The position numbers and the translations under genes were made by a program. Below, piece by piece: positions 17,812 through 27,226 of a stretch of 64,000 nt of DNA. Every line of letters starts with the position of its first letter. Position 1 is the stretch's first letter. Under the pieces are notes generated by a model. The model had not been told where the DNA came from and did not search any database. It was given only the letters and a program-made list of their open reading frames with translations. Origin of the DNA: Alteraurantiacibacter aquimixticola (GTDB lineage Bacteria > Pseudomonadota > Alphaproteobacteria > Sphingomonadales > Sphingomonadaceae); contig NZ_SSHH01000002.1 in NCBI RefSeq assembly GCF_004965515.1, positions 1-64,000 on the forward strand, in the 5' to 3' direction.

Positions 17812-19034
17812 AGCCGTCCGGGCCAATTCCACCTGATTTCAAAATCATGGATGATGAACTTACCATCGGTGGTAAGGTCGCCAGCGAACTGGTGCGAGAG
17901 GCTGGCGACACGCCGCTCTTCGTCTATTCGCGCGATATCGTCGCCGCACGGATGGAAGGCCTGCGCAAGGCGATGCCGGAGCGTCTGAAAATCCATTACG
18001 CGATGAAGGCCAACCCCTTCGCACCACTGCTGGAGTTCATGTCCGAGCTGGTCGACGGCCTCGATATCGCCTCAGGAGGCGAATTCGTGATGGCACGCGA
18101 GGCGGGGTTCCTCCCGCGCGAAATCAGCTTCGCCGGGCCCGGCAAACGTGACGAGGAGCTGAAAGCGGCGATCAAAGCAGGCGTCACGATCAACCTAGAA
18201 AGCGCCAATGAGGCGCGACGCGCGCTGGATGTTGCCTCTTTCCTCAGTGTCACGCCACGCCTTGCCATCCGCGTCAATCCTGACTTCGAGATGCGCGGAT
18301 CGGGGATGAAGATGGGCGGCGGAGCCAAGCCCTTCGGCATCGACCAGGCGCAGGTTGCTGACGTCGCCAAGGAAATCATCGCTGCAGCAGCCGACTGGCG
18401 CGGATTGCATATCTACACCGGCAGCCAGGCGCTCGACGCTGCTGCCATCATCGAAACGCAGGCCAATGTGCTTTCGCTGGCTGCGGAGCTTTCCTCCCAG
18501 ATCGGCGCGGAACTGCCGCATCTCAACATGGGCGGAGGCTTCGGCATCCCCTATTTCGACAAGGATCAGCCGCTCGATATCGGTGCCGTGGGCAGCGCCT
18601 TGTCGGAGCAATTCGCGAAGCTACCCGACATCCTGCAACAGACTGAATTCGCTATCGAACTCGGTCGCTATCTCGTCGGCGAGGCGGGCGTCTACCTGAC
18701 CCGGATCGTCGATCGCAAGGTGAGCCATGGCGTGACCTATCTCGTCACCGACGGCGGGCTGCATCACCAGCTCGCCGCCTCAGGTAATTTCGGCACGGTC
18801 GTGCGGCGGAACTACCCCGTGGCCATCGCCAGCCACTTCGGTGCCGAGCCTGTGGAGGAGGTCAGCATCGTCGGTTGCCTGTGCACCCCGCTCGACCGCT
18901 TGGCCGACAATGTGATGATGCCGCGCGCCGAGGTGGGAGACCTTGTCGCGGTGTTCTGCGCAGGAGCCTATGGCGCTTCCGCCAGCCCCAGCGCCTTCCT
19001 GGGCCAGGGACCTGCGCGAGAGCTGCTGGTTTAA
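17808..19034 (+). CDS. PLP-dependent decarboxylase, exosortase A system-associated
   Basis: A 408-residue fold-III (LysA/ornithine-decarboxylase-like) enzyme. The PLP lysine is in HYAMKANPF; the phosphate-binding GGGFGIPYF, the active-site SIVGCLCTPLD cysteine and FCAGAYGASASP are present. By family it decarboxylates an amino acid or acyl-amino acid, giving an amine. Together with the upstream ligase and ACP-acyltransferase it suggests amide formation; the substrate is unknown. The start overlaps the ligase stop (ATGA). Confidence 0.92.
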   Translation: MKPSGPIPPDFKIMDDELTIGGKVASELVREAGDTPLFVYSRDIVAARMEGLRKAMPERLKIHYAMKANPFAPLLEFMSELVDGLDIASGGEFVMAREAGFLPREISFAGPGKRDEELKAAIKAGVTINLESANEARRALDVASFLSVTPRLAIRVNPDFEMRGSGMKMGGGAKPFGIDQAQVADVAKEIIAAAADWRGLHIYTGSQALDAAAIIETQANVLSLAAELSSQIGAELPHLNMGGGFGIPYFDKDQPLDIGAVGSALSEQFAKLPDILQQTEFAIELGRYLVGEAGVYLTRIVDRKVSHGVTYLVTDGGLHHQLAASGNFGTVVRRNYPVAIASHFGAEPVEEVSIVGCLCTPLDRLADNVMMPRAEVGDLVAVFCAGAYGASASPSAFLGQGPARELLV

Positions 19035-19073
19035 GGCTTTGCCGCAAGTGCGTCCCTGATCGGGACAGCGCCT

Positions 19074-19102
19074 CCAAAACCCGCGAAATCCGGGCGTTTT
19101 GG
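19074..19102 (+). terminator. Weak hairpin after the decarboxylase gene
   Basis: Inverted arms CCAAAAC (19074-19080) and GTTTTGG (19096-19102), extended by a few G-C pairs with a bulge. It lies 40 bases after the decarboxylase stop in the 190-base gap before the export gene. There is no long T-run, so it may be an attenuator or unrelated; the rest of the gap shows no clear promoter. Confidence 0.3.
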
Positions 19103-19224
19103 GCCGAAAGACTAACGCATTGTTCACCCTTTCCCCACACAAGGATCGGCGGATCCGCGGGTGGAGAATGTGTGGCGTTTGGCAGCGCCGCCCGTTCCTG
19201 CCCGAAACCCTTGAGGACGCGACA

Positions 19225-19869
19225 ATGCGATTGATATCTGCTCTCCGCCTGCTGGCCGTGCTTTGCGGTTCGGCGCTGACGCTTGGCGGATGCGCGACCA
19301 CCGGCGATGCACCTCAACTGGCCCCAGCGACCTTCGTCGCGATGCAGGAAGGGCCGGGCGAGGAATATGTGATCGGCCCGCTGGACGAGCTGACGATCCA
19401 TGTCTGGCGCAATGACGAGCTGGGTGCCGAAGTTCAGGTACGACCCGATGGCCGCATCACCACGCCGCTGGTGTCGGACATGCCCGCCGTGGGCAAGACG
19501 CCGACCATGCTGGCGGAGGATATCCGCCTGCAGCTTTCCCAATATATCGCCGATCCGCTGGTGACCGTGATCGTCAACCGCTTTGCCGGCACGTTCAGCC
19601 AGCAGATCCGCGTCGTCGGTGCGACCGAGCAGCCCGCATCGCTGCCCTATCGCGCCAACATGACGCTGCTCGACGCGATGATCGCTGTGGGCGGGCTGTC
19701 CGAATATGCATCGGGCAACCGCGCCAAGCTGATCCGCTTCGATCGTACCACGGGCGGCCAGCAGGAATATGCGCTGCGCCTTGGCGACCTGCTGCGCAAG
19801 GGTGAGAGCGAGGCGAATGTGATGCTGATGCCGGGCGATGTGATCATCATCCCGGAAAGCATGTTCTGA
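19225..19869 (+). CDS. Polysaccharide export lipoprotein, XrtA type (Wza-like)
   Basis: A 214-residue lipoprotein with signal sequence and lipobox LGGC (Cys23), then a Poly_export domain (IGPLDELTIHVWRNDEL, VRPDGRITTPLV) and an SLBB-type repeat (RVVGATEQPASLPYR) ending in LMPGDVIIIPES. It forms the outer-membrane export channel for the locus polysaccharide. ATG 19225 has GAGGA eight bases upstream; the longer upstream frame lacks a signal peptide. It is followed by the chain-length gene. Confidence 0.93.
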   Translation: MRLISALRLLAVLCGSALTLGGCATTGDAPQLAPATFVAMQEGPGEEYVIGPLDELTIHVWRNDELGAEVQVRPDGRITTPLVSDMPAVGKTPTMLAEDIRLQLSQYIADPLVTVIVNRFAGTFSQQIRVVGATEQPASLPYRANMTLLDAMIAVGGLSEYASGNRAKLIRFDRTTGGQQEYALRLGDLLRKGESEANVMLMPGDVIIIPESMF

Positions 19870-19894
19870 GGCTGGCGGGCAGGGGGCGAACCAC

Positions 19895-21412
19895 TTGAAC
19901 CAGCTTGTCGAGGAATTGCGCGCAGCGCTCTGGTCGGTGTGGAACCGGCGCTGGCTCGCCCTGGCCGTCGCCTGGGGCGTCTGCCTGCTGGGGTGGCTGG
20001 CGGTGGCGCTGATCCCCAATTCCTATGAATCGGAATCGCGCATCTTCGTGCAGCTGGACGATGTGCTGGCCGAGCAAATCGGTATCGGCGCGGCCAGTCG
20101 CCAGCGCGATATCGAGCGGGTGCGGCAGACGCTGGTTTCCTCGGTAAACCTCGAAAAGGTCGTCCGCTCCACGCGGCTTGGCGACACGATCACCAATGCA
20201 GGCCAGATGGAAGGCGCAATCACGCAGCTCGAAGACGACATCACTGTCGTCTCGGAGGGTGCGAACCTGTTCGAGATCGCCGCCGTCAGTGGCCGCAGCG
20301 ACCTCTCCGATGCAGAGAACGCGCAGCTGGCGCAGGTGATCGTGCAGCGGATGATCGACATCTTCCGCGAGGAAAACCTTGGCGGAGCTCGCGGCGACAT
20401 GCGCGAAACGCTGGATTTCATCAACGCCCAGCTGGAACTGCGCCAGCGCGAACTGGAAGAGGCGGAGCAGCGCAGGTTGGAATTCGAAGCGCTGCATCCC
20501 GACCTGATCGGCGGAACCGCAGGCCTGCAGCAGGAACTCACCGCCACCCGTGCTGAATTGCGCAGCGTGGAGGCCGACCTTGCCGCGGCCGAAAGCGCAC
20601 TGGCAGCTGTCGAGGGCCAGCTGTCCAGCACGCCGCGCACCATGCTCACGCCCGGTTCGGGCGGCCCGCAGGCGGCGCTGGCACAAGCGGAGGCGATGCT
20701 GGCGCAATACCGCTCGCAAGGCCTGACCGACCAGCATCCGGACGTCGTTGCGCTCAACCGCCAGCTGGCGACCTTGCGCGAAAGGGCAGCAGCCGATGGC
20801 GGCGCGACCGGCACGCCCAACCCTGCCTACAGTTCGCTTGTCTCTATCCGCGCCGAGCGGCTTGCCAATGTGCAGGCGCTGGAATCGCGTGCGGCGGCTC
20901 TGCGCTCCGAAATTTCCAGCATCATGGACAGCCAGTCGCGCGAACCCGGCGTTTCCGCCGAGGCGCAGCGGATCACCCGCGATTACGACGTGCTGCGCGA
21001 GCAGTATGACCAGCTCCTCCAGGACCGGGAGCAACTCCGCCTGCGCGGGCAGGTGGAAAGCGAACGCAGCGCGATCCAGTTCGAAGTGGTCGATCCGCCG
21101 TCCACGCCGCGCACGCCCGCCGCACCGAACCGTCCGCTGCTGCTGGTGGCGGTGTTGATCCTCGGGCTGGGAGCAGGGGCAGGAACGGCTTTCGCGATGG
21201 GCAAGCTGGGTTCGACCTATGCCACTGCCAGCCAGCTGGAACGCGCCTTCGACCTGCCGGTGGTCGGCACGATTTCGCACACCGTCACCGAGACTGCACG
21301 TGCTCTGGAACGCCAGCGGCTGAAGTACTTCGCCGCCGCCGGAGGTGCTTTGGGCGCACTGTTCGTAATCCTGCTGGGCGTGGAATTCGTCCAGCGCGGA
21401 ATGATCGCGTGA
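19895..21412 (+). CDS. Chain-length determinant / polysaccharide co-polymerase, XrtA type
   Basis: A 505-residue Wzz/GNVR-family inner-membrane protein. Residues about 20-42 form the first membrane helix and about 410-433 the second; between them lies a long periplasmic coiled coil rich in Glu/Gln/Arg heptads. A further hydrophobic helix (about 477-500) follows at the C-terminus. It sets chain length with the adjacent autokinase. The start is TTG 19895 with AGGGGG upstream; no ATG or GTG fits as well. Confidence 0.92.
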   Translation: MNQLVEELRAALWSVWNRRWLALAVAWGVCLLGWLAVALIPNSYESESRIFVQLDDVLAEQIGIGAASRQRDIERVRQTLVSSVNLEKVVRSTRLGDTITNAGQMEGAITQLEDDITVVSEGANLFEIAAVSGRSDLSDAENAQLAQVIVQRMIDIFREENLGGARGDMRETLDFINAQLELRQRELEEAEQRRLEFEALHPDLIGGTAGLQQELTATRAELRSVEADLAAAESALAAVEGQLSSTPRTMLTPGSGGPQAALAQAEAMLAQYRSQGLTDQHPDVVALNRQLATLRERAAADGGATGTPNPAYSSLVSIRAERLANVQALESRAAALRSEISSIMDSQSREPGVSAEAQRITRDYDVLREQYDQLLQDREQLRLRGQVESERSAIQFEVVDPPSTPRTPAAPNRPLLLVAVLILGLGAGAGTAFAMGKLGSTYATASQLERAFDLPVVGTISHTVTETARALERQRLKYFAAAGGALGALFVILLGVEFVQRGMIA

Positions 21413-21422
21413 GGGGGCTGGC

Positions 21423-22403
21423 ATGACCGAGCAGAGCAAGATCCCCGTACCCGGCAAGGGTGAAGGCAAGTCGCTATTCGAGCGTGCCGAAAGCATGTTC
21501 GGCGAGAAGGGCTACACGCCCGCTCCTGTGCCGAGAGATCTGGCGCGCCCGGTCAACCGCAAGGTGGTGAAGCAGAAGCGGAGCGAGCCGGTTGCCCCTG
21601 CAGAAGCACCTGTCTCCGCCGAACCTGCCGCCACGCCGCAGCCCGCGCCCTTACCGGAACAGCCCCGCATCGCGCTGCCAGGCAATGCACATCCCGTCGA
21701 TCGCGACGCGTTGACGCAGTATGGCCTGATCAACCCGGATGGTCCGGTCACCGCGCTGCTCGAGGAATTCCGCATCGTGAAGCGCCAGCTGCTCAAGGCC
21801 GCGCGCGCCGATGCGAGCGGGCTCGCACGGCGCATCCTAGTCAGTTCCGCTTTGCCCGACGAAGGCAAGACCTTCTGCGCCGTGAACCTGGCGCTGGCCA
21901 TGGCGGCCGAGCGCGATTGCGAAGTGATCCTGGTCGATGCCGATGTCGCCAAGCCCTCGATCCTATCGCTCCTCGGCCTGCCCAAGGGTCCGGGCCTGAT
22001 GGACGCGCTGGCCAATCCGGATGTCGCGATCGAGGATTGCGTGATCGCCACCGATATTGCCGGCCTGCATGTCCTGCCCGCCGGGAACCAGACGCATACG
22101 GACAGCGAATATCTCGCAGCCGCGCATACGGGCGAGGTGCTGTCCCGCCTGACACAGGGCGCGCCGGAGCGTGTGCTGATCTTCGATTCCCCGCCCGCGC
22201 TTGCAGCCTCTCCCGCGGCGGACCTTGCGCACCATGTGGGGCAGGCCCTTGTCGTCGCCCGTGCGGACAAGACCGGGCAGAGCGCATTGGAAGACGCGCT
22301 GACGCTGCTGTCGAACTGCCCCGACCTCAAGCTGTTGCTCAACGATGCACATTTCAGCCCCAGCGGTCGCCGCTTCGGGGCCTATTACGGTTATGGAGAC
22401 TAG
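21423..22403 (+). CDS. Tyrosine autokinase (BY-kinase), XrtA type
   Basis: A 326-residue cytoplasmic P-loop kinase that partners the chain-length protein. A Pro/Ala-rich linker (about 33-85) precedes the BY-kinase domain: Walker A PDEGKTF (about 145-151), Walker A' VILVDADV and Walker B VLIFDSPPA. The tail ends in GAYYGYGD, with several tyrosines that are likely autophosphorylation sites. ATG 21423 lies ten bases after the chain-length stop. Confidence 0.92.
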   Translation: MTEQSKIPVPGKGEGKSLFERAESMFGEKGYTPAPVPRDLARPVNRKVVKQKRSEPVAPAEAPVSAEPAATPQPAPLPEQPRIALPGNAHPVDRDALTQYGLINPDGPVTALLEEFRIVKRQLLKAARADASGLARRILVSSALPDEGKTFCAVNLALAMAAERDCEVILVDADVAKPSILSLLGLPKGPGLMDALANPDVAIEDCVIATDIAGLHVLPAGNQTHTDSEYLAAAHTGEVLSRLTQGAPERVLIFDSPPALAASPAADLAHHVGQALVVARADKTGQSALEDALTLLSNCPDLKLLLNDAHFSPSGRRFGAYYGYGD

Positions 22404-22407
22404 GGCG

Positions 22408-24042
22408 ATGGTCCGCACAATGCACCGATCGCTCTTGCTGGCCCTCGCGCTACTCGCGCCGCTGCCTGCGTTGGCTCAGGATGCTGCCGAACCCGAAGCC
22501 GTGCGCGGCAGCCGCGTGGATGTGCAGCCCTATATCGAGGCGGCGCAGGTCCTGACGGCGGAGCTTTCGCCGGGCGACGACGTGCTCACCTATACGCAGC
22601 TCGCCGCCGGCGTGGATGCCATGATCGCGGGCCGCAACAGCGCGGCCTCGGCCTCGCTGCGCTATGAGCGGCGCATCGGCTATGGCGAGGTTTCGGACGG
22701 CGATACGATCACCGGCATTGCCCGTGGTTCGCTCGCCCTGGTGCCGCGCAGGCTGACTTTCGAGGCGGGCGCACTCGCATCGCAGGTACGTGTCGAAAGC
22801 GGCGGCGCCACCTCGCTCGGCGGGTTCGATGCCGACGACAGCTCCACCAGCCAGATCTATTCGCTCTATGCCGGGCCGACGCTGCAGACCAATGTGGACG
22901 ACCTGCTGGTCACAGGCGCCTATCGCATCGGCTACACCCGTGTCGAAGCGCCCGATGCCGTGGTGCTGACGCCGGGTGACGAGCCGGTGGACCTCTTCGA
23001 CGATTCGGTAACGCAGCAAGCGACCATCCGCGCAGGCTTCGCGCCGGGCACGGTCCTACCCGTGGGCGTGGGTGTCGGGGCAGGGTGGAACCGGCAGGAT
23101 GTGTCCAATCTGGACCAACGTATCGACGATCGGCATGTGCGCGCCGACGTGACCGTTCCGGTCTCCCGCACGCTCGCCCTGGTTGGCGGTGTGGGTTACG
23201 AGGAGGTGGAAGTGTCGAGCCGCGATGCGGTGCGCGATACCGATGGCATTCCGGTGATCGGCAGCGACGGACGCCTCGTCACGGATGAGAGCTCGCCGCG
23301 TGTCATCGCCTATGAGACCGACGGGCTGATCTGGGATGCAGGGATCATGTGGCGTCCCTCCCGCCGCACGTCGCTGCAGGCCATGGTGGGCCGCCGCTAT
23401 GGTTCGACCACCTATACCGGATCGTTCTCCTATGCGCCGAATCCGCGCACCAGCCTGAATATCGGCGTTTACGACAATCTCACCGGTTTCGGCGGCGTAT
23501 TGGCAGACAATCTCTCCAACCTGCCGACCGAGTTCGAGGCCGTTCGCAACATGCTGACCGGCGATCTTGGCGCGTGCGTTGCCTCGCTTGAGGGCAACAC
23601 CTGCGCACTCGGCTCCTTTGGCTCTCTGCGCAGCGCGGTCTTCCGCAGCCGCGGGGTGACCGCCAGCCTCTCGCGCAGCAATGGCCGCACTTCTTACGGC
23701 ATTGCCGGCGGATATGATCGCCGGGCCTATATCGCCGCCGCCGGTACCGCGCTGGAAGCTGTGGATGGCATTGTCGACGAGAATGTGTGGCTGGGCGCCT
23801 ATGCCGGCCACCAGCTGGACCGCCGCTCCGGCATCGGGGCAAATGCCTATGTCAATTGGTTCGATAGTGGATTCGACAGCACTGGCACCGGCATGGGTTA
23901 CAGCGCATCGCTTTCCTACAACCGCGAGATCATCGCCGGGCTGAGCGGCACCGCCGCCGTCGGCCTCGACGGGGTCGCGCGCGACGAACTGCCCGATTAT
24001 TCCAACGCATCGGCCCTTGTCGGCCTTCGCTATTCATTCTGA
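22408..24042 (+). CDS. Outer-membrane beta-barrel protein, PEP-CTERM/XrtA system-associated
   Basis: A 544-residue protein with a clear signal peptide (residues 1-24, ALAQ) and repeated amphipathic strands throughout, ending in GLRYSF with the C-terminal phenylalanine expected of a BamA-inserted barrel. It matches the position and type of the TIGR03016-like outer-membrane protein of XrtA loci; its role in export is not known. I use ATG 22408 (AGGG upstream) because it gives a clean signal peptide; ATG 22393 overlapping the kinase stop is an alternative. Confidence 0.87.
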   Translation: MVRTMHRSLLLALALLAPLPALAQDAAEPEAVRGSRVDVQPYIEAAQVLTAELSPGDDVLTYTQLAAGVDAMIAGRNSAASASLRYERRIGYGEVSDGDTITGIARGSLALVPRRLTFEAGALASQVRVESGGATSLGGFDADDSSTSQIYSLYAGPTLQTNVDDLLVTGAYRIGYTRVEAPDAVVLTPGDEPVDLFDDSVTQQATIRAGFAPGTVLPVGVGVGAGWNRQDVSNLDQRIDDRHVRADVTVPVSRTLALVGGVGYEEVEVSSRDAVRDTDGIPVIGSDGRLVTDESSPRVIAYETDGLIWDAGIMWRPSRRTSLQAMVGRRYGSTTYTGSFSYAPNPRTSLNIGVYDNLTGFGGVLADNLSNLPTEFEAVRNMLTGDLGACVASLEGNTCALGSFGSLRSAVFRSRGVTASLSRSNGRTSYGIAGGYDRRAYIAAAGTALEAVDGIVDENVWLGAYAGHQLDRRSGIGANAYVNWFDSGFDSTGTGMGYSASLSYNREIIAGLSGTAAVGLDGVARDELPDYSNASALVGLRYSF

Positions 24043-24068
24043 CGGGTCCAACCGAGGAGCGCAGACCC

Positions 24069-25229
24069 ATGTTCGAGAACTTCTACGGCCTCACCGGCAA
24101 GCCTTTCCAGCTGACGCCCGATCCGGAATTCTACTTCCGTTCGATCACCCACCGCAAGGCGCTTTCCTATCTCGGATACGGCCTGGCGCAGGGTGAGGGC
24201 TTCATCGTCATCACCGGCGAGGTGGGCGCCGGCAAGTCCACGCTGGTCGCCCATATGGTCGCCAGCATCGATCCGTCGCAGGTGACAGTGGCGCAGGTCG
24301 TCACCAGCAAGCTGGACGAGGAAGAGATCGTCCATGTGGTGGCGCAGGCCTTCGGCCTCGACATCGAGGGGCATGACAAGGCGAGCGCGCTGGGCGCGAT
24401 CGAGAGCCTGCTGCATGAAGAGGCCCGCGAAGGCCGCCGCTGCCTGCTGGTGGTGGACGAATCGCAGAACCTTTCGGTGAAGGCGCTGGAGGAGCTGCGC
24501 ATGCTCTCCAACTTCCAGCTCGGCAGCCACCCGCTCTTGCAGACCATGCTGCTGGGCCAGCCTGAATTCCGCATCACCCTGCAGAGCGATCCAAACCTCG
24601 AACAGCTGCGCCAGCGAGTGATCGCAGCGCATCACCTCGAACCGATGCAGCAAGGCGAGATCGAGCCTTACATCACTCACCGCCTCCAACGCGTGGGCTG
24701 GAAGGGGAACCCGTCCTTCGACCAGCGCGTGTTTGCCGGGATGTTCGAGGCATCGGGCGGCATTCCGCGCCGCGTCAACCAGATCGCCAACCGCCTGCTG
24801 CTGCTGGGCGCGGTGGAGCAACGCTCGCGCATCGATGACGCGATGCTGAAGGCCGTCCTGGCCGAAATGGAGGACGAGAAGGCCCTGCCGGATACTTCGG
24901 AGAAAGCGCCCGAAGCCGTGGCAGCGGCCGCAGCTCCCGAAGTCGCACCTGCGGCGCCCATGGTGCCCGGCTTCTCAATGGAAGAGGTCGAGAAGATGCT
25001 GGCCGCGCGCGATGCGCAGATCGCGGAATTGCAGCAGGCCGTGGTGGAACTCTCGAACCATCAGGACGAGGCGATTGCCGCTGCCGTCCGCCCGGAGCTC
25101 CAGGCCATGCAGGAACAGATCGCCCGCCTTGAAGCGAAGAGCTTCGAGCAGGAGCGCACGATCCGCCAGACCCTGACCATGCTGATCGAGTGGATCGAGG
25201 GCGAAATGGACGAGACCAAGGCGGCCTGA
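24069..25229 (+). CDS. ExeA-like AAA ATPase, XrtA system-associated
   Basis: A 386-residue ATPase of the ExeA/GspA group. Walker A GEVGAGKST is at 50-58 and Walker B LLVVDESQ near 137-144; the AAA lid ends around 275. An Ala/Pro-rich linker and a C-terminal coiled coil (about 300-380) follow, which may bind a partner. It is thought to power assembly in the secretion or polymerisation complex. ATG 24069 follows a GAGGAG site. Confidence 0.9.
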   Translation: MFENFYGLTGKPFQLTPDPEFYFRSITHRKALSYLGYGLAQGEGFIVITGEVGAGKSTLVAHMVASIDPSQVTVAQVVTSKLDEEEIVHVVAQAFGLDIEGHDKASALGAIESLLHEEAREGRRCLLVVDESQNLSVKALEELRMLSNFQLGSHPLLQTMLLGQPEFRITLQSDPNLEQLRQRVIAAHHLEPMQQGEIEPYITHRLQRVGWKGNPSFDQRVFAGMFEASGGIPRRVNQIANRLLLLGAVEQRSRIDDAMLKAVLAEMEDEKALPDTSEKAPEAVAAAAAPEVAPAAPMVPGFSMEEVEKMLAARDAQIAELQQAVVELSNHQDEAIAAAVRPELQAMQEQIARLEAKSFEQERTIRQTLTMLIEWIEGEMDETKAA

Positions 25230-25257
25230 CGCCCCGCGACTGAGGAATAATCGTACC

Positions 25258-26169
25258 GTGGTGGATGCCATCGAGCTGCAGACCAAGCCGGACCAGGATA
25301 GGGACCAGCGCATCGTCAACGGCCTGTCGGTCGATGTCGAGGACTGGTTCCAGGTGGGCGCGTTCGAGGATGTGATCGAGCGCGGCGACTGGGCCGGGCT
25401 GGATGACCGCGTCGATCGCAATGTTCGCGAAATTCTCGATCTGTTCGACGAGGCCGAGGCCAGCGCCACCTTCTTCACGCTGGGCTGGGTCGCCAAACGG
25501 CACGGGACGCTGCTGCGCGAAGTGGCCGAGCGCGGGCACGAGATCGCCAGCCATGGCTGGGACCATCGCCGCGTCCATACGATGACCCGCACCGAATTCG
25601 CCGAGGATATCCGCAAGGCGCGCACCGAGATCGAGGATGCCAGCGGTACGCGGGTCACCGGCTATCGCGCGCCCAGCTTTTCCATCGACCAACGCACACC
25701 GTGGGCATTCATGGAGTTGGTGGAGCAGGGCTATACCTATTCCTCCAGCGTCGCGCCGGTCGCGCATGACCATTATGGCTGGCCCGAGGCACCGCGCTTC
25801 GCCTTCCAGCCCTTGCCCTGGGCGGACCTGATGGAGATTCCGGTGACCACCGCCATGTTCGGCGGCAAGCGCCTTGCGGCAGGCGGCGGCGGCTTCTTCC
25901 GCGTGCTCCCCTATGGCTTCTCGCGATGGGCGATCCGGCAGGTGAACCGCCGCGAGGGGCGACCGGCGGTGTTCTATTTCCATCCGTGGGAAATCGATCC
26001 CGGTCAGCCACGCGTGGCTGGTGCGCCGATCAAGTCGCGCCTGCGGCATTACACCAATCTAGACAAGATGGCCCCCAAGCTCCGCCAGCTGATCCATGAA
26101 TTCGCATGGGGCCGGATGGACGTGATCGCCCATCGCGAACGCAACCGGGTGGAAGCCGAGGCCGCGTGA
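25258..26169 (+). CDS. Polysaccharide deacetylase, XrtA type
   Basis: A 303-residue NodB-homology (CE4) deacetylase that would remove N- or O-acetyl groups from the nascent polysaccharide. Motifs visible: SVDVEDWF (catalytic and metal aspartates), SHGWDHRRVH (metal histidines), GYRAPSFS and FYFHPWEIDP. No signal peptide is seen, so it probably acts in the cytoplasm or with a membrane complex. It starts at tandem GTG codons (25258/25261) behind GAGGAA, and its stop overlaps the FemAB gene. Confidence 0.9.
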   Translation: MVDAIELQTKPDQDRDQRIVNGLSVDVEDWFQVGAFEDVIERGDWAGLDDRVDRNVREILDLFDEAEASATFFTLGWVAKRHGTLLREVAERGHEIASHGWDHRRVHTMTRTEFAEDIRKARTEIEDASGTRVTGYRAPSFSIDQRTPWAFMELVEQGYTYSSSVAPVAHDHYGWPEAPRFAFQPLPWADLMEIPVTTAMFGGKRLAAGGGGFFRVLPYGFSRWAIRQVNRREGRPAVFYFHPWEIDPGQPRVAGAPIKSRLRHYTNLDKMAPKLRQLIHEFAWGRMDVIAHRERNRVEAEAA

Positions 26170-27221
26170 ATGCGCCCTTTGCCCTCCCGGCCCGCATGCG
26201 TGTGGCGGACCTCTCGCAAGCAGAAGAGGTCGCGCGGATAGAGGCCTTTGTCTTCGGTCAGGGCGGCTCGATCTTCCATCGCCCCGCATGGCTCCATGCG
26301 GTGGAGGAAGGCACGGGCAATCGCGCGCTGGGCCTTGTTGCCGAGCGTGGCGGAGAGATCGCCGGATGGCTGCCGCTCACCGAAGTCCATTCTGCGATTT
26401 TCGGCCGCATGCTCGCATCGAGCGGTTTTGCCGTGGGCGGCGGGGCGCTGGCGGCGGACCCCATGTGTTCGCTGGAGCTGTGCCGCGCGGCGGAGGAACT
26501 GGCCGTGCGGCGTAACTGTACGACCATCGAACTGCGCGGCGGCCTCGCGCCTGAGGGATGGGACGAGCGTACGGACAGCCATTGCGGGTTCGTCTGCGAA
26601 CTGGCCGAGGATGAGCAGGCGCAATTGCTCGCCATCCCGCGCAAGCAGCGCGCCGAGGTTCGCAAGGGCCTGCAGAACGGGCTACGCGTCAGCATCGGCA
26701 CGTCCGAAGCCGACCGCGAAGCGCACTATGCCATCTACGCCGAAAGCGTCCGCAATCTCGGTACGCCTGTCTTCCCGCGCGCGTTATTCGATGCGGTGCT
26801 CGACGGTCTGGATGCCGATATCTTGACTGTGAGCCACGAAGGCCGCCCGGTGGCGAGCGTGCTCTCGCTCCACCATGATGGCGCGGTGATGCCCTATTGG
26901 GGCGGAGGCACGCTTGCAGCACGGCACCTTCGCGCCAATGACGTGATGTACTTCGCGCTGATGAACCATGCGCGCATTCGCGGTTGCACCCACTTCGATT
27001 TCGGGCGCAGCAAGACGGGCAGCGGTGCCTTCAGCTTCAAAAGGAACTGGGGGTTCGAGCCACAGCCGCTCACCTATGCCAGCTGGACCGCGCCGGGAGC
27101 GGCGAAGCGCGACGCCGATCCGAACAGCGATCGGCACGCCGCGCGCATCGCCGCATGGCAGCACCTGCCGCTGGGGATCGCCAATTGCCTCGGCCCCATC
27201 ATCGCGCGCGGGCTGGGCTAG
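26166..27221 (+). CDS. FemAB-like protein, XrtA/PEP-CTERM system-associated
   Basis: A 351-residue two-lobed GNAT/FemAB protein. Motifs include QGGSIFHRPAW near the N-terminus, LAIPRKQRAEVRKGL in the middle, and FDFGRSKTGSGAFSFKRNWG near the C-terminus. Relatives add amino acids to peptidoglycan using aminoacyl-tRNA; here the acceptor is more likely a sugar or lipid of the locus. The start is GTG 26166, overlapping the deacetylase stop (GTGA). It is distinct from the CelD-type transferase on the minus strand. Confidence 0.88.
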   Translation: MNAPFALPARMRVADLSQAEEVARIEAFVFGQGGSIFHRPAWLHAVEEGTGNRALGLVAERGGEIAGWLPLTEVHSAIFGRMLASSGFAVGGGALAADPMCSLELCRAAEELAVRRNCTTIELRGGLAPEGWDERTDSHCGFVCELAEDEQAQLLAIPRKQRAEVRKGLQNGLRVSIGTSEADREAHYAIYAESVRNLGTPVFPRALFDAVLDGLDADILTVSHEGRPVASVLSLHHDGAVMPYWGGGTLAARHLRANDVMYFALMNHARIRGCTHFDFGRSKTGSGAFSFKRNWGFEPQPLTYASWTAPGAAKRDADPNSDRHAARIAAWQHLPLGIANCLGPIIARGLG

Positions 27222-27226
27222 GGCGG

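Noticed and set aside
24069-25229. ExeA-like ATPase as a transposition (TniB/IstB) protein
   Set aside because: The AAA domain is similar, but the C-terminal coiled coil, XrtA neighbourhood and lack of any transposase or terminal repeats favour the exopolysaccharide role.
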